From XYD12-FULL-36-8 sp964613805 (GTDB lineage: Bacteria; Bacteroidota; Ignavibacteria; Ignavibacteriales; Ignavibacteriaceae): a stretch of 64,000 nucleotides of DNA. The position numbers and the translations under genes were made by a program. Numbering within the stretch: the first letter of the stretch is position 1; each line of letters begins with the position of its first letter. Below are positions 45,159-54,167 of the stretch, piece by piece. The stretch covers positions 122,238 through 186,237 of the forward strand of contig CAZTJF010000003.1 in the NCBI GenBank assembly GCA_964613805.1. The letters run 5' to 3'. The notes beneath the pieces were generated by a model. That model did not search any database, had not been told where the DNA came from, and saw only the letters and a list, made by a program, of their open reading frames with translations.

Positions 45159-48100
45159 ATGAAAAGATTCCTCAGCTTCCCATTAGTGATAGTTGTAATA
45201 CTGTCGGTCATGTCATTTTCTCAAACCCGAAGCAAAATTCAAGGAAAGATTACAGACGCACTAACAGGTGAACCCTTAATTGGTGTGAACATTCTTCTTC
45301 TTAATACAACTATTGGTGCGGCAACGAATATTGAGGGTAAGTATTCGATCATCAATGTTCCGGTTGGAACCTATACGGTTCAAGTGAGTATGGTTGGCTA
45401 CCAGAGGGAACGAATACTGGGTGTGATTATTTCAGCAGATAGAGTAACTACATTAGATATTAAATTATCTTCGGACGTATTTACTAGTGAAGAAGTTGTT
45501 GTTGTTGCGGAAAGAAATAAGCTTCATAATGAAGTTTCTAACACTCAGCTTGTAGTTACAGATGATCAAATAAACAATGCTGCAGGCATCAGAGATATCA
45601 ATGCATTCCTTGAAAAGCAGCCGGGTGTATCAAGTGAAAAAGGATTTTTGGAAATAAGAGGCGGTTCAGCAGAACAGACAGGTACTTTCATAAATGGGAT
45701 TGGATATAATAATGCCGCAGTCGGAAATGCCGAAACTACAATCCCGTTAAGTGCAGTTGATCAAGTGTCTCTGTTGTCAGGCGGATTTAATGCTGAATAT
45801 GGAAATTTTCGTTCGGGACTTATTAACGTAACAACGAAATCGGGGAAAAAGGAGCGATATCACGGCACAATTTCAGTTCAAAAAAATATTGCACATGTAA
45901 AAAGATTTGGCCCGCTTCTTTCCGATCCCAAAAGTCCTGTCCTCGCACCTTACCTCGATCCGCAGGTGGCTTTTGTTGGGACAGAAGTCGGCTGGGCTAA
46001 TGATCCATATAAAAGGCAGCAGCATGAAAATTTTGATGGCTGGATTCAACAAGCAGAGGTTTTTAATCAGGGGAAACCACCATCACAGCAGGCAACTCCA
46101 TTAGATTATTATTTATTAGCCGCATGGATGCACATGGCTATTCCGGATTATGAAGGATTAGCCGCACTTGGCTATACGGTTTCGGATGAACAAAAAAGAT
46201 TATTTGCTGATCATGCAAGAAAAGAAGAAGGAACAGACTATAACATTGATGCAGGATTTGGCGGACCATTACCTTTTATAAGTGAATTTCTTGGTGACGC
46301 AACTTTTTATATTTCACATTCTACAAAAGAAAATTACTACGTGGTTCCGTTTGCCAAACGTAGCAACATGAATCACACAACTCTTGCAACAATAAAAACA
46401 AATCCAAGCCAATCTCTAACATTGACATTTAATGGTTTGTGGAAACGTCAATTGGGATTAAGTCCTCTAAAACCTGCTTTCGGTGATGCACCGGATGCCG
46501 GAAGAGAAGGCGGATTTATGCAAATAAATAATCTTTCAAGTGTAAGCAGAATTTCCAGTTTAGATGGCGGCACTAACTATTGGTTTGATATTCCAATTTT
46601 TCCATTGCTCGATCAAACTACTTTGATGGGCGGTATAAATATCAATTACGTCATTAATCCCACAACATTTTTTGATGTTAAAACCAATTACTTATCAATC
46701 AGAGATCATTCTCCAACGGGTGACAATAGAAACCCAACTGCATTAACACGTTTTGGTCCTTTTCCTGTAAATGAAATGCCATACGGTAAACTTCAGTTTG
46801 CGAGTAATAATCGCGTGAGAGCAATTTTCGGAGATGACACATTAAATTACCTCTATCCTGGTTATGATGCACTTCCGGGTGTAAATAAAAGATTCCGGAG
46901 TAAAGAAGGTGACTTATATACAAATGTTCATACACAGCAATATAATTTTAAATTTGATCTTGTCTCTCAATACGGAGAGCATCATTACATAAAATCTGGT
47001 TTAGAGTACAACTTAATAGACCTTGACCATAAACTTTGGTTAAAATGGAATACTACCGGTCCGTACAACACTTTCGAATATAATTATCATCGTAAGCCAA
47101 GTCAAACAGGATTTTATTTGCAAGACCAAGTTACTTACGGCGGAATCGTTGCCAATGTTGGTTTACGAACAGATTATTTTTATGGCGGCGGCGGCAGATG
47201 GCCTACCGGTAATTTATTTGCAGAAGCATTTACAGCCGCATTTGGCGGAGCACCTAATAGTGCAGGTGCGGCAGCAGATTCCTTTTACGCTGCGCTTGCC
47301 CAAGGAAGATCTCTTATTTGGGAAAAGTGGGAAGAATATGATAAACAACATCCTGGTTTTCTTCAGCCAATCAAAAATCACTTTACTGTAAGCCCGCGGC
47401 TGGGAATTTCGTTTCCTGTAACTGAAAATTCTAAATTCTATTTCAACTATGGTCACTTTCGTTCTAATCCGCCGTATTACTCAATGTACTTAATTAGGTA
47501 TAGATATGATAAAAATGGTGTTTACGAAATGTCCAACCCAAATTTGGAACCTCCTAAAACAGTTTCCTACGAATTGGGTTTTGCTTACAACTTTTATGAA
47601 AATATGATTTTAACTTTATCCGGTTATTACAAAGATGTTACCGGACAAAATGGCGATGTTAGTTATGTGAATTCTGATGGTACGATTGATTATGAAAGAT
47701 GGGAAAATAATAATTATGAGGATATAGAAGGTCTGGAAATAAACATCACAAAGAATGATAATAGCTGGATTACAGGATGGATAAATTTTAATTACATGCT
47801 GAAAAAATCGGGATTGACCGGCAGAGGTACGATTTCAGATGTTACAATTGATGAAGATAGAGCAGGATTGTATGCTGGAAATGAAGACCGCTTTCTCCCG
47901 CGACCAATTTTTAACGCTAACATTACCTTTAAGTCGCCAAGTGATGTTTTTGGAGATGGCTGGCTTAATTACATTGCTTCAGATTTAAGAGCTACCGTCT
48001 TTTTTGAATGGAGCGCAGGAAGATACTTTTCCTACAATCCACTTAAAAAACTTTATCTTAGCAATAATATGCAATGGCCCGATTACTATATGGTTGATCT

Positions 48101-48470
48101 CAGAGTTAGTAAATCCTTCAATCTTTTTGGATTTAATTCAACTTTCTTTTTGGATATCAGTAATTTGTTCAACTTTAAAGTGAGTTTGTTAAGCAGTGGT
48201 TATGCTTTCAGACGTAAAAGTGATGACGGCGGTAATTTTGTTGAATGGAAAGATACTCAAAATTATTTGGCTTCTCTTCGTTTGCCGATGTATGACTCGC
48301 CAGAGTTTGAAGATTTAAGAAATCAAAACCCCGGATATTATGTGCCAGGTGATGATAAAGTTGGAGATTTAAGATCTAGTGATAAACCTTATATAAATGA
48401 TCCCGATTATTCATATTTCATTTACGGGCAGCCAAGAGATATTTGGTTTGGTGTGAGAATAGATTTTTAG
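45159..48470 (+). CDS. TonB-dependent receptor 2
   Basis: An outer-membrane receptor of about 1103 residues. I use ATG at 45159 (MKRFLSFPLVIVVILSVMSF, a clear signal peptide); a TTG 13 codons earlier is weaker. A carboxypeptidase-regulatory-like domain (KIQGKITDALTGEPLIGVN) is followed by the plug (VVTDDQINNAAGIRDINAFL, GVSSEKGFLEIRGGSAEQTG, FNAEYGNFRSGLINVTTK) and a large barrel. The plug differs from receptor 1 and from SusC. It is followed immediately by a T9SS-sorted protein and a PorV-like protein, suggesting a joint uptake complex. Ligand unknown, presumably pectic oligosaccharide. Confidence 0.9.
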   Translation: MKRFLSFPLVIVVILSVMSFSQTRSKIQGKITDALTGEPLIGVNILLLNTTIGAATNIEGKYSIINVPVGTYTVQVSMVGYQRERILGVIISADRVTTLDIKLSSDVFTSEEVVVVAERNKLHNEVSNTQLVVTDDQINNAAGIRDINAFLEKQPGVSSEKGFLEIRGGSAEQTGTFINGIGYNNAAVGNAETTIPLSAVDQVSLLSGGFNAEYGNFRSGLINVTTKSGKKERYHGTISVQKNIAHVKRFGPLLSDPKSPVLAPYLDPQVAFVGTEVGWANDPYKRQQHENFDGWIQQAEVFNQGKPPSQQATPLDYYLLAAWMHMAIPDYEGLAALGYTVSDEQKRLFADHARKEEGTDYNIDAGFGGPLPFISEFLGDATFYISHSTKENYYVVPFAKRSNMNHTTLATIKTNPSQSLTLTFNGLWKRQLGLSPLKPAFGDAPDAGREGGFMQINNLSSVSRISSLDGGTNYWFDIPIFPLLDQTTLMGGININYVINPTTFFDVKTNYLSIRDHSPTGDNRNPTALTRFGPFPVNEMPYGKLQFASNNRVRAIFGDDTLNYLYPGYDALPGVNKRFRSKEGDLYTNVHTQQYNFKFDLVSQYGEHHYIKSGLEYNLIDLDHKLWLKWNTTGPYNTFEYNYHRKPSQTGFYLQDQVTYGGIVANVGLRTDYFYGGGGRWPTGNLFAEAFTAAFGGAPNSAGAAADSFYAALAQGRSLIWEKWEEYDKQHPGFLQPIKNHFTVSPRLGISFPVTENSKFYFNYGHFRSNPPYYSMYLIRYRYDKNGVYEMSNPNLEPPKTVSYELGFAYNFYENMILTLSGYYKDVTGQNGDVSYVNSDGTIDYERWENNNYEDIEGLEINITKNDNSWITGWINFNYMLKKSGLTGRGTISDVTIDEDRAGLYAGNEDRFLPRPIFNANITFKSPSDVFGDGWLNYIASDLRATVFFEWSAGRYFSYNPLKKLYLSNNMQWPDYYMVDLRVSKSFNLFGFNSTFFLDISNLFNFKVSLLSSGYAFRRKSDDGGNFVEWKDTQNYLASLRLPMYDSPEFEDLRNQNPGYYVPGDDKVGDLRSSDKPYINDPDYSYFIYGQPRDIWFGVRIDF

Positions 48471-48493
48471 CTTAATCCCGAATCGGAGTTTTC

Positions 48494-50674
48494 ATGAAAT
48501 TAAATATAAATAGAATTCTTTTTCCAACCCTCTTAATTTTTAATTGCTTTGTCTTAGCTCAGGTTCCGGAATTGGAAACTGCACAAACTAAGTTGACAAA
48601 AATTTGGGGAGGTATAGCTGCAAATGGCGACAAAGCAACTTATGATTTTAGAGCTGGCTTTTTTCCCAACGATTATGATTTTATTCAGCACCGAGGTCAG
48701 GGGAGCGAAAGCCATCTCGGTTCAGGTTTCCGGTTAGCTTGTACTGATTGGAGAGCACCAAATGATTCCTTGTACCGAGCAGCGGTTTTTGGACCAATAA
48801 ATGATTTTATGCTAAATGGAAAAGTTGTTTCACCAATTACTAATTTTATTAAATATAAATATCCTGATTTCTCGGTAAATGGTAATCCTATAGCTCTGAA
48901 CAATTTTGGCAATTATGATCCTTCTAAATTTACCGGAGGTACATACGATCAAATAGTTGAGGCAACTTACAAGAATGTGCTTGGTGTAGAAATTAAAAGA
49001 AAAATTTTGGGATGGAGCCAAAGTTTTAATGATAACTACATCATCATAGAAGTTGAACTTACAAATGTTGGTGTTGATCGTGTCAGTTCAACTGGCGGTG
49101 ATTCATTAGCTCAAGATACTTTAAGGAATTTTTATTTTTCAATAAATCAGGGGGTTACAAATAATTTTTATTCCAACGGAAATAATCCCACACCATCATC
49201 CAGCGAAAGACCGAAGTACGGTTATGTTTGGCAGCATTACTACGGTGCAAGACCTGGTGATTCCTTAAGGGTGTTTTATTTTTATTCTGCAGATGATCCT
49301 CAAACGCCCGGTGATGATATGGGCTCACCTGTTCCGAGTCAGAAAGGAAGACTGCTAAACACCAGTTTTAACTTTTACACAGTGCTGCACGCTTCACAAG
49401 AACCATATATTAATTCATCTCAGGATGTTGACGATTTCTTACAGCCAAAAGTGACTTATATCGGTACTGAGACAAGAATCCCAAATCCCGGTGCAGGTGA
49501 AGATCCTTACGGCAGCAAAAACTATTGGGCAATGCGCGGTGGTTTTTCGGATAAAAATCCTATGCCGAATAGTTTTCCAGGCACACATCACATGTTAAAT
49601 AACGATGAACTTGGTACTCCCAATTTCTCCAATTTTTCTGGCGGCACTATTAGTTCTGTAAATTCAAAAAACTTTAGCAGTTTTGGTCCATATAATGTTC
49701 CACCAAACTATAAATTACGATTTGTTTACGCAGTGGGAATTGCTGGAATAGGAATTGAAATATCTCAGGAAATTGGTGAAAAATGGTTGAATGGAACACT
49801 GACAGATCCTCCGAATATACCTAATCCTATTACCGGCTGGCTTCCGTCCAATTTTGCTTTTCCAACAGGTGCTACTGAAGTTGATAAATCGAAAAACCGC
49901 TGGTTAAGTATGGGAATTGATTCCGTGATGCTTGCTGCTTGGCGTGCAAAATGGAACTTTAATAAAAATTATCAAATACCGCAGGCACCTCCTCCGGTTC
50001 AAGTATTTAAGGTTGATGGTTCCGGTTTACTGAATGGTGTGGTTTTGAAATGGAAAAATCCAGATGCCGAAGCATTACCGAACTTTGCAGGCTATTCTAT
50101 TAAGCGAAGACTTACAAACCAGGATACAGTTTTTTACAGCGAAATTTATTCTTCAGGTCCCACAGATAAATCGGCTGAGCACACTTATGTAGATACAAAT
50201 GTTGTATCGGGCGTGCCATATTATTATTACATTCAAACAAAAACTAAAATTGATGAGAATGACTTAAATGCTGATCCTACAACCCGTGGAAAAATTTTGT
50301 ACAGCAGCAGAGTGTGGATTCCAAATATCTCTCCACTAAATCCACCTAAGTATGCATCGGAAGATATGTCTAAAATAAGAATTGTACCTAATCCATATAA
50401 CATAAACGATCCTTTGGTTAAACTGTATTATTCGGATAAAGATGGAAGGCAGATTAATTTTTATAATCTTCCAGGAACGGTGACAATTAAAATTTTTACG
50501 GAGAATGGGGATTTGATAAAAACAATTGAACATGATTCACCGCAATCGGATGGTTATGAAAAGTGGGATATGATAACCGAATCTCAGCAAGTAATAAACA
50601 GCGGAGTTTATATTGCGGCTTTTCAAAAACCCAATGGCGAGTTAAGTTTTCAAAAATTTATTGTGGTTCGTTAA
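48494..50674 (+). CDS. Large T9SS-sorted surface protein paired with TonB receptor 2
   Basis: A 726-residue exported protein (signal ILFPTLLIFNCFVLAQ). The main part, rich in Asn, Pro and aromatic residues, has no family I recognise. A fibronectin-III-like domain runs from about 505 to 600 (GVVLKWKNPDAEALPNFAGY), and the end (IRIVPNPYNINDPL to SFQKFIVVR) looks like a sorting domain. It starts 24 bp after the receptor gene with GGAG upstream and is followed 16 bp later by the PorV-like gene. A role as a substrate-capturing lid, like SusD, is inference from position. Confidence 0.75.
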   Translation: MKLNINRILFPTLLIFNCFVLAQVPELETAQTKLTKIWGGIAANGDKATYDFRAGFFPNDYDFIQHRGQGSESHLGSGFRLACTDWRAPNDSLYRAAVFGPINDFMLNGKVVSPITNFIKYKYPDFSVNGNPIALNNFGNYDPSKFTGGTYDQIVEATYKNVLGVEIKRKILGWSQSFNDNYIIIEVELTNVGVDRVSSTGGDSLAQDTLRNFYFSINQGVTNNFYSNGNNPTPSSSERPKYGYVWQHYYGARPGDSLRVFYFYSADDPQTPGDDMGSPVPSQKGRLLNTSFNFYTVLHASQEPYINSSQDVDDFLQPKVTYIGTETRIPNPGAGEDPYGSKNYWAMRGGFSDKNPMPNSFPGTHHMLNNDELGTPNFSNFSGGTISSVNSKNFSSFGPYNVPPNYKLRFVYAVGIAGIGIEISQEIGEKWLNGTLTDPPNIPNPITGWLPSNFAFPTGATEVDKSKNRWLSMGIDSVMLAAWRAKWNFNKNYQIPQAPPPVQVFKVDGSGLLNGVVLKWKNPDAEALPNFAGYSIKRRLTNQDTVFYSEIYSSGPTDKSAEHTYVDTNVVSGVPYYYYIQTKTKIDENDLNADPTTRGKILYSSRVWIPNISPLNPPKYASEDMSKIRIVPNPYNINDPLVKLYYSDKDGRQINFYNLPGTVTIKIFTENGDLIKTIEHDSPQSDGYEKWDMITESQQVINSGVYIAAFQKPNGELSFQKFIVVR

Positions 50675-50690
50675 TTCACCGGAATATATC

Positions 50691-51707
50691 ATGAAAAAAA
50701 GAATATTATCTATTGCACTAATTTTTTCCTTAGGAATTAATACACAAATTATTTATTCGCAAATCGGTTTGAATAAAACCGCACAAAGCACAATGAACTT
50801 TTTATTAGTCGGTACTTCGCCGCGTGCGTGTGCTTTAGGTGAAGCATTTACTGCTATAGGAAGCGGTTCTGAAAGCATGTTTTACAATCCTTCCGGTTTA
50901 ACCAGTATGAACACGGAATTTGACATCACGTTAAACTATACAAGCTGGATTGCAGATATTAATTACTTAAGCGGTGCCGCAGCTTGGAATCTTGGATTAT
51001 ATGGTGTTGTTGGTATAAATCTTCTAACTGTTAATTATGGTGATATTAAAGGAACGAGCTTAGTTAGTCCTGGTGAAAGTGCAAATTATCCTCTTGGGTA
51101 CAAAGACAATGGAAATCTGAGCAATGTGGGAGCTTACTCGGTTGGGTTATCCTATGCAAAAGCAATCTCCGAAGCATTTTCTATTGGAGGGAATGTTAAG
51201 ATTGCCGGACAAAATTTAGGGGAAAGTGATTTTGGAACTTCAGTAAAGCAAAACAATGCTGCAAAGCTTGTGTTTGATGCGGGTGTAAGTTATGCAACCG
51301 GTTTCAAAGGATTTACATTTGGTATGTCAATCAGAAATTTCTCTACCAGCTTGAAGCGTGAAGAAATTGATGAACAGCTGCCGTTATTATTTTCTCTCGG
51401 TGCAGCAATTAATTTAATGGATGTGTTAGATGAAGAGTATGCTGAATCAAATTCTGTTTTGTTAGCGGTGGATTTTTTGCATCCAAACAATTATTCTGAA
51501 CGGGTTAATATTGGTGTAGAATATAAATTCCAGCAAATGGTTGCAGCAAGATTTGGATATCAAACTAATCGTGATATTGCTTCATGGTCTACCGGTGTTG
51601 GATTCAACTCATCAATTTCCGATTATGATTTTGAAGTAAGCTATTCTTACTCCCAATTTGATTTCTTTGATAACGTTCAAAGAATTTCTCTCAATTTTTC
51701 TTTTTAG
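50691..51707 (+). CDS. PorV/PorQ-family outer membrane protein in the pectin locus
   Basis: About 338 residues from ATG 50691, which starts a signal peptide (ILSIALIFSLGINTQIIYSQ); a TTG ten codons earlier lies within the previous gene. The mature start NFLLVGTSPRACALGEAFTA and MFYNPSGLTSM identify the PorV/PorQ group of FadL-like barrels. PorV shuttles T9SS cargo to the attachment complex; many Ignavibacteria carry extra copies next to TonB receptors. Whether this copy serves the neighbouring 726-residue protein is untested. It ends the receptor/partner/PorV triad. Confidence 0.85.
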   Translation: MKKRILSIALIFSLGINTQIIYSQIGLNKTAQSTMNFLLVGTSPRACALGEAFTAIGSGSESMFYNPSGLTSMNTEFDITLNYTSWIADINYLSGAAAWNLGLYGVVGINLLTVNYGDIKGTSLVSPGESANYPLGYKDNGNLSNVGAYSVGLSYAKAISEAFSIGGNVKIAGQNLGESDFGTSVKQNNAAKLVFDAGVSYATGFKGFTFGMSIRNFSTSLKREEIDEQLPLLFSLGAAINLMDVLDEEYAESNSVLLAVDFLHPNNYSERVNIGVEYKFQQMVAARFGYQTNRDIASWSTGVGFNSSISDYDFEVSYSYSQFDFFDNVQRISLNFSF

Positions 51708-51861
51708 CAACAATTATTTTTAGTGAAGAGATGTTCACTGTTCCATTCTGAAACCCTTTAAGGAACTCCCAAACATCTTTTATGACCAATATATCCACTT
51801 TTAATAATACAGTGGCCGTGATACAATTTTATTTTGAGAATAAACAAATTAACTAACTAAC

Positions 51862-51937
51862 GGAAGCAAGCATTTTAAATATATTAGTGTTATGTTTTGC
51901 TCCCGCACAACAACAAACAAATAGAGAGGGTACTAAA
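51862..51937 (+). promoter_or_regulatory. Hairpin leader before surface-protein gene A
   Basis: GGAAGCAAGCA (51862-51872) can pair with TGTTTTGCTCC (51893-51903) with two bulges and one G-T pair. It is followed by CAACAAACAA (51911-51920) and AGAGAGGGTACTA just before ATG. The last 30 bases up to and including ATG match the leader of the next gene at 28 positions. Confidence 0.55.
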
Positions 51938-54061
51938 ATGAAAAAACTTGGTTCATTTTTTTTCTTTGTTGTAATTATCTCAATGATTTTTACAACTAAT
52001 GTAAAGGGGCAAACAACATATACTAGTATTGCAAGCACCGATTGGAATACCCCGACCACATGGAATCCCAATGGCACCCCAACTTCCATAGATGATGTTA
52101 TTATCGCAAACGGGTTTTCAGTTCCAATTACTGGTACAGCAGGAACATGTACCAACCTTACTGTTCAAACAGGTGGTGCTCTAACAACTTCTGTGGGTTT
52201 AACTGTCAGCGGCACATTCACTCTTCAAGCTGGCGCAACATATACCAAAAATAATTCTAGCGTGACAGATCTACCAGGAATTACAGCTAATGCAATTGAT
52301 AACGCAAGCACAGTCATCCACGCTGCTGGTGGTTCTATAACAACTGCTCAAGTGCCTGCTCCGGCTAATTTAGTGTTCGGTAATTTTACAGATATAGCTG
52401 CTACTGGTACAACACCTAGTTTGCCCATGATAGTCAATGGTAATTTGGTGGTTACTAAAACAGGTACTAGTACCTTGCGAGGTGCAAACAGTAGTTATCC
52501 AAATCAAACACACACTGTGTATGGAAGCGCAACACTAAATTCCGGTAGGATAATTTGTGTTGATGGTACAAATTCTACAGGGACATGGAATTTTGAGGGT
52601 CCGTCAGTTACAGTCAACGGCGGTACTTTTTATGTTTTTGCAAGCAGTGGGGCCACTGGCGGGACGGGTACATATAATATCGATGGGAATTTAATTATAA
52701 ATGATCCAGGGGCGGTTGGTTATGGAACCAACGCTAACAATGGTGGGACTGCAATAATTAACCTCAAGGGCAATTTAATTAATAATTTTGCTTCTGGAAT
52801 CAAACAAAATCTCGGTGCTGCTGGTGGTACGTTTACAATAAATTTAATAGGAGGCAGTGCTCAACAATGGACTGGTGCTTTTCCACTTGCATTCACAACT
52901 GTAACATGTAATATCAATATAAATAATACCTTTGGTGTAGCACTAAATAATGCTGCAATACTGAATGGACTTGTTACTTTAACGCTTACAAATGGGAATG
53001 TAAACACCACTAATACAAATCTCCTTACAGTTGGTGCAGGTGCAATTGGCGGAGGAAGTTCATCAAGTTTTATTAATGGTCCATTAAGAAGAAACCTATC
53101 TGTAGACGGGACTTATGCATATCCTATTGGCAAAGGAGCATATTCGCCTGTTTCCTTAACATTATCAGGAGCAGCATATAGCACTGCTAATCTAGATGTT
53201 GAGGCATTTAATGTTAAACACCCACAAAATTCAAGCGTTACTGATTATTTAAATCGTTATTGGACTATCGCTGCGAATGGTATTACGCTTGGTAGTTACA
53301 ATGCAGATTTCATTTATGACAATGCTGATATTGCCGGAACAGAGGGGAGTCTTATGCTTGGAAAATATGACGGTTCAGTATGGAGTGTAGTTGGTGGTGT
53401 GAATGCTCCTGCAAACACGCTTTCGGGTTCAGGTTTGGCAAGTTTTTCAGATTTTACTGGTGGGGAAGGATCTGCTTTACCGGTTGAACTTTCATCATTC
53501 ATTGCAAGTGCTGGAAAAAATGGAGTAATGTTAAAGTGGGTTACCAATTCTGAAACCAATAACTTCGGCTGGGAGATTGAAATGAGAAATAGCTCACAAG
53601 CATCTTGGTCGAAAGTTGGATTTGTAAATGGTGCGGGCAACAGCAATTTACCAAAAGAGTATTCTTTCACACATAAACCAGGTCACAGCGGAAAATTTTC
53701 GTATCGTCTAAAACAGCTTGATAATGATGGAAGTGTTTCATATTCAAATGAGGTCGAAGTGAGCGTTCATGCACCTCAAACTTTTTCGTTAGCACAAAAT
53801 TATCCAAATCCTTTTAATCCAAGTACAACAATTGAATATGCTCTGCCGATGGATTCAAAGGTTACGTTAGCAATATATTCACTCATTGGTGAAAAGGTTG
53901 CCGATTTGATTGACCAAGAACAAGCTTCGGGATTTTATTCATATCAATTGAATACAAGTAATTTGCAATTAACATCCGGAATTTATTTGTATAAACTGAC
54001 TGCCGTCAGTAAATCGAACGAAATTTTCTCGAAAAGCATGAAAATGCTTTTGTTAAAATAA
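51938..54061 (+). CDS. T9SS-sorted beta-rich surface protein A
   Basis: About 707 residues from the ATG at 51938, which has GAGAGGG upstream and begins the signal peptide (FFFFVVIISMIFTTNVKGQ). The body is made of repeated short strands rich in Thr, Asn and Gly, opening SIASTDWNTPTTWNPNGTPT, a layout like G8-type domains found in adhesins. An FN3-like region near 540-610 leads to a T9SS type-A domain (NYPNPFNPSTTIEYALPMD). No catalytic motif is visible. It may bind pectin or cells. The final codons also form an RNA hairpin. Confidence 0.78.
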   Translation: MKKLGSFFFFVVIISMIFTTNVKGQTTYTSIASTDWNTPTTWNPNGTPTSIDDVIIANGFSVPITGTAGTCTNLTVQTGGALTTSVGLTVSGTFTLQAGATYTKNNSSVTDLPGITANAIDNASTVIHAAGGSITTAQVPAPANLVFGNFTDIAATGTTPSLPMIVNGNLVVTKTGTSTLRGANSSYPNQTHTVYGSATLNSGRIICVDGTNSTGTWNFEGPSVTVNGGTFYVFASSGATGGTGTYNIDGNLIINDPGAVGYGTNANNGGTAIINLKGNLINNFASGIKQNLGAAGGTFTINLIGGSAQQWTGAFPLAFTTVTCNININNTFGVALNNAAILNGLVTLTLTNGNVNTTNTNLLTVGAGAIGGGSSSSFINGPLRRNLSVDGTYAYPIGKGAYSPVSLTLSGAAYSTANLDVEAFNVKHPQNSSVTDYLNRYWTIAANGITLGSYNADFIYDNADIAGTEGSLMLGKYDGSVWSVVGGVNAPANTLSGSGLASFSDFTGGEGSALPVELSSFIASAGKNGVMLKWVTNSETNNFGWEIEMRNSSQASWSKVGFVNGAGNSNLPKEYSFTHKPGHSGKFSYRLKQLDNDGSVSYSNEVEVSVHAPQTFSLAQNYPNPFNPSTTIEYALPMDSKVTLAIYSLIGEKVADLIDQEQASGFYSYQLNTSNLQLTSGIYLYKLTAVSKSNEIFSKSMKMLLLK
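54032..54051 (+). other. Conserved stem-loop inside the 3' end of surface-protein gene A
   Basis: AAAAGCAT-GAAA-ATGCTTTT is a perfect 8-bp stem with a GAAA tetraloop, encoding part of the KSMKMLLLK end of the sorting domain. The same stem with loop GAAG occurs at 57986-58005 at the end of the second PL9 gene. Confidence 0.6.
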
Positions 54062-54092
54062 TTTCAACTATATATAAGTTTATAACTAAAAC

Positions 54093-54167
54093 AGAAAGCA
54101 AGCACTTTTAATAAATATAGATTGTGCTTGCTTTCTTAAACAACAAACAAACAGAGAGGGTACTACA
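54093..54167 (+). promoter_or_regulatory. Hairpin leader before surface-protein gene B
   Basis: Perfect 13-bp arms AGAAAGCAAGCAC (54093-54105) and GTGCTTGCTTTCT (54124-54136) enclose an 18-base AT-rich loop. CAACAAACAA (54141-54150) and AGAGAGGGTACTA then lead to ATG at 54168. It may double as terminator of gene A, but the match with the leader of gene A argues for a leader function. Confidence 0.6.

Noticed and set aside
51887..51937. Upstream ATG giving 17 extra residues to surface protein A
   Set aside because: The segment is the conserved non-coding leader shared with gene B, and the later ATG has the ribosome site and signal peptide.
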